Shown piece after piece: positions 24,445 to 24,893 of a stretch of 24,893 bases of DNA. The DNA comes from Chordibacter sp038110535. GTDB taxonomy: Bacteria > Verrucomicrobiota > Verrucomicrobiia > Opitutales > Seribacteraceae. The stretch is from assembly GCA_038110535.1 (NCBI GenBank), contig JAYNJW010000026.1, positions 1 to 24,893 on the forward strand, read 5' to 3'. Every line of letters begins with the position of its first letter. Within the stretch, counting starts at the first letter, position 1. The translations under genes and the position numbers were made by a program. The notes beneath the pieces are model-generated. The model saw nothing but the letters and a program-made list of their open reading frames with translations, had not been told where the DNA came from and did no database searches.

Positions 24445-24520
24445 TATAATAAGCCAAGTAAAGTAGACTTATGAATGGGAAAATGAATGTGAATCGACAG
24501 TCTGACAAGAATCGTTAGGA
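24445..24520 (+). promoter_or_regulatory. Candidate -10, short leader ORF and ribosome site before the flavoprotein gene
   Basis: A perfect TATAAT (24445-24450) without a good -35 is followed by a 15-codon ORF, 24471-24518 (starting MNGKMNV), whose TAG stop overlaps AGGA (24517-24520), a ribosome site eight bases before the ATG at 24529. ATG-TCA-TGA (24524-24532) also straddles that start. Whether the leader ORF is translated is not known. Confidence 0.35.
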
Positions 24521-24528
24521 AATATGTC

Positions 24529-24893
24529 ATGATTAACAAACGGGTAAGGTTTGATTTGGTGGTGCTGGGGGGAGGAAGTGCTGGGTATGCCGCAGCACGG
24601 ACAGCCCATGAACTGGGTAAGCAGGTAGCGGTAGTGGATGGTGCTGCTGAATTGAGTGGTCTTTGTATTTTAAGAGGTTGTATGCCTTCCAAGACATTGA
24701 TCTATTCCGCAGAAGTTCTTCACCTCGCCCAAAAAGGTGACTTATTTGGATTTAAAGGGGAACGGCCGGTGGCTGATCTTCGTGCGATGCAGAAAAGAAA
24801 GAGAGAAGTAATTAAGGAGTTTTCTGATTACAGGAAGCAACAGCTAGAGGACGGAAGATTTACTCTTTTCAGGCAAAAAGGGATTCTTTCAGG
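24529..24893 (+). CDS. Dihydrolipoamide dehydrogenase-like FAD oxidoreductase, 3' end outside window
   Basis: N-terminal 121 residues of a class I pyridine nucleotide-disulfide oxidoreductase. The FAD-binding Rossmann motif is FDLVVLGGGSAGYAAARTA, followed by the redox-active disulfide C-x4-C in GLCILRGCMPSKTL, the usual Lpd/mercuric-reductase active site. ATG 24529 has AGGA eight bases upstream, one of the few credible Shine-Dalgarno sites in the window. It diverges from the cNMP/receiver/STAS gene. Without the rest of the protein, dihydrolipoyl dehydrogenase, mercuric reductase-like and related subfamilies cannot be separated, so no symbol is given. lipA elsewhere in the window makes a lipoyl-related role plausible but not shown. 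Confidence 0.88.
   Translation, partial: MINKRVRFDLVVLGGGSAGYAAARTAHELGKQVAVVDGAAELSGLCILRGCMPSKTLIYSAEVLHLAQKGDLFGFKGERPVADLRAMQKRKREVIKEFSDYRKQQLEDGRFTLFRQKGILS

Overview
The window looks like core chromosome of a free-living Gram-negative bacterium. An lpxK gene for lipid A, oxygen-dependent heme synthesis (hemF) and cofactor genes (panD, lipA) point to an aerobic or facultative diderm. Few start codons have a convincing Shine-Dalgarno sequence, and dnaK sits directly next to groES-groEL. With the protein sequences this suggests a Verrucomicrobiota/PVC-type organism (Opitutae-like), but that is inference; no rRNA or other marker is present. I see no tRNA, rRNA, CRISPR array, insertion sequence or phage gene.

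Layout. 1-6209 (minus): leuB, alaS and a SNF2-family helicase, tightly packed in transcription order leuB > alaS > SNF2; the helicase runs off the left edge. 6210-6408: divergent control region with a promoter, a 10-bp inverted repeat around it, and an intrinsic terminator inside the nusA leader. 6409-10453 (plus): nusA-infB-rbfA, the transcription/translation operon without rimP or truB. 10454-14701 (plus): dnaK, groES and groEL, closed by a strong terminator. 14753-19930 (minus): panD, a class V aminotransferase, topoisomerase III, a small FmdB-like protein and lipA, with stop/start overlaps at both ends of the cluster. 20049-21227 (plus): lpxK, converging on hemE with 11 bp between them. 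21239-24398 (minus): a three-domain signalling protein (cNMP-binding, receiver, STAS), then hemF and hemE, which overlap by ATGA. 24529-24893 (plus): start of a dihydrolipoamide-dehydrogenase-like flavoprotein, cut by the right edge.

Most genes are standard housekeeping genes. The less ordinary parts are: the cNMP/pseudo-receiver/STAS protein, which lacks the receiver phospho-acceptor Asp and the STAS phospho-Ser; a promoter-proximal terminator ahead of nusA; an imperfect 14-15-bp inverted repeat that reaches the panD start codon; a cysteine-depleted FmdB-like protein overlapping lipA; and a repeat-rich dnaK promoter region without a CIRCE element.
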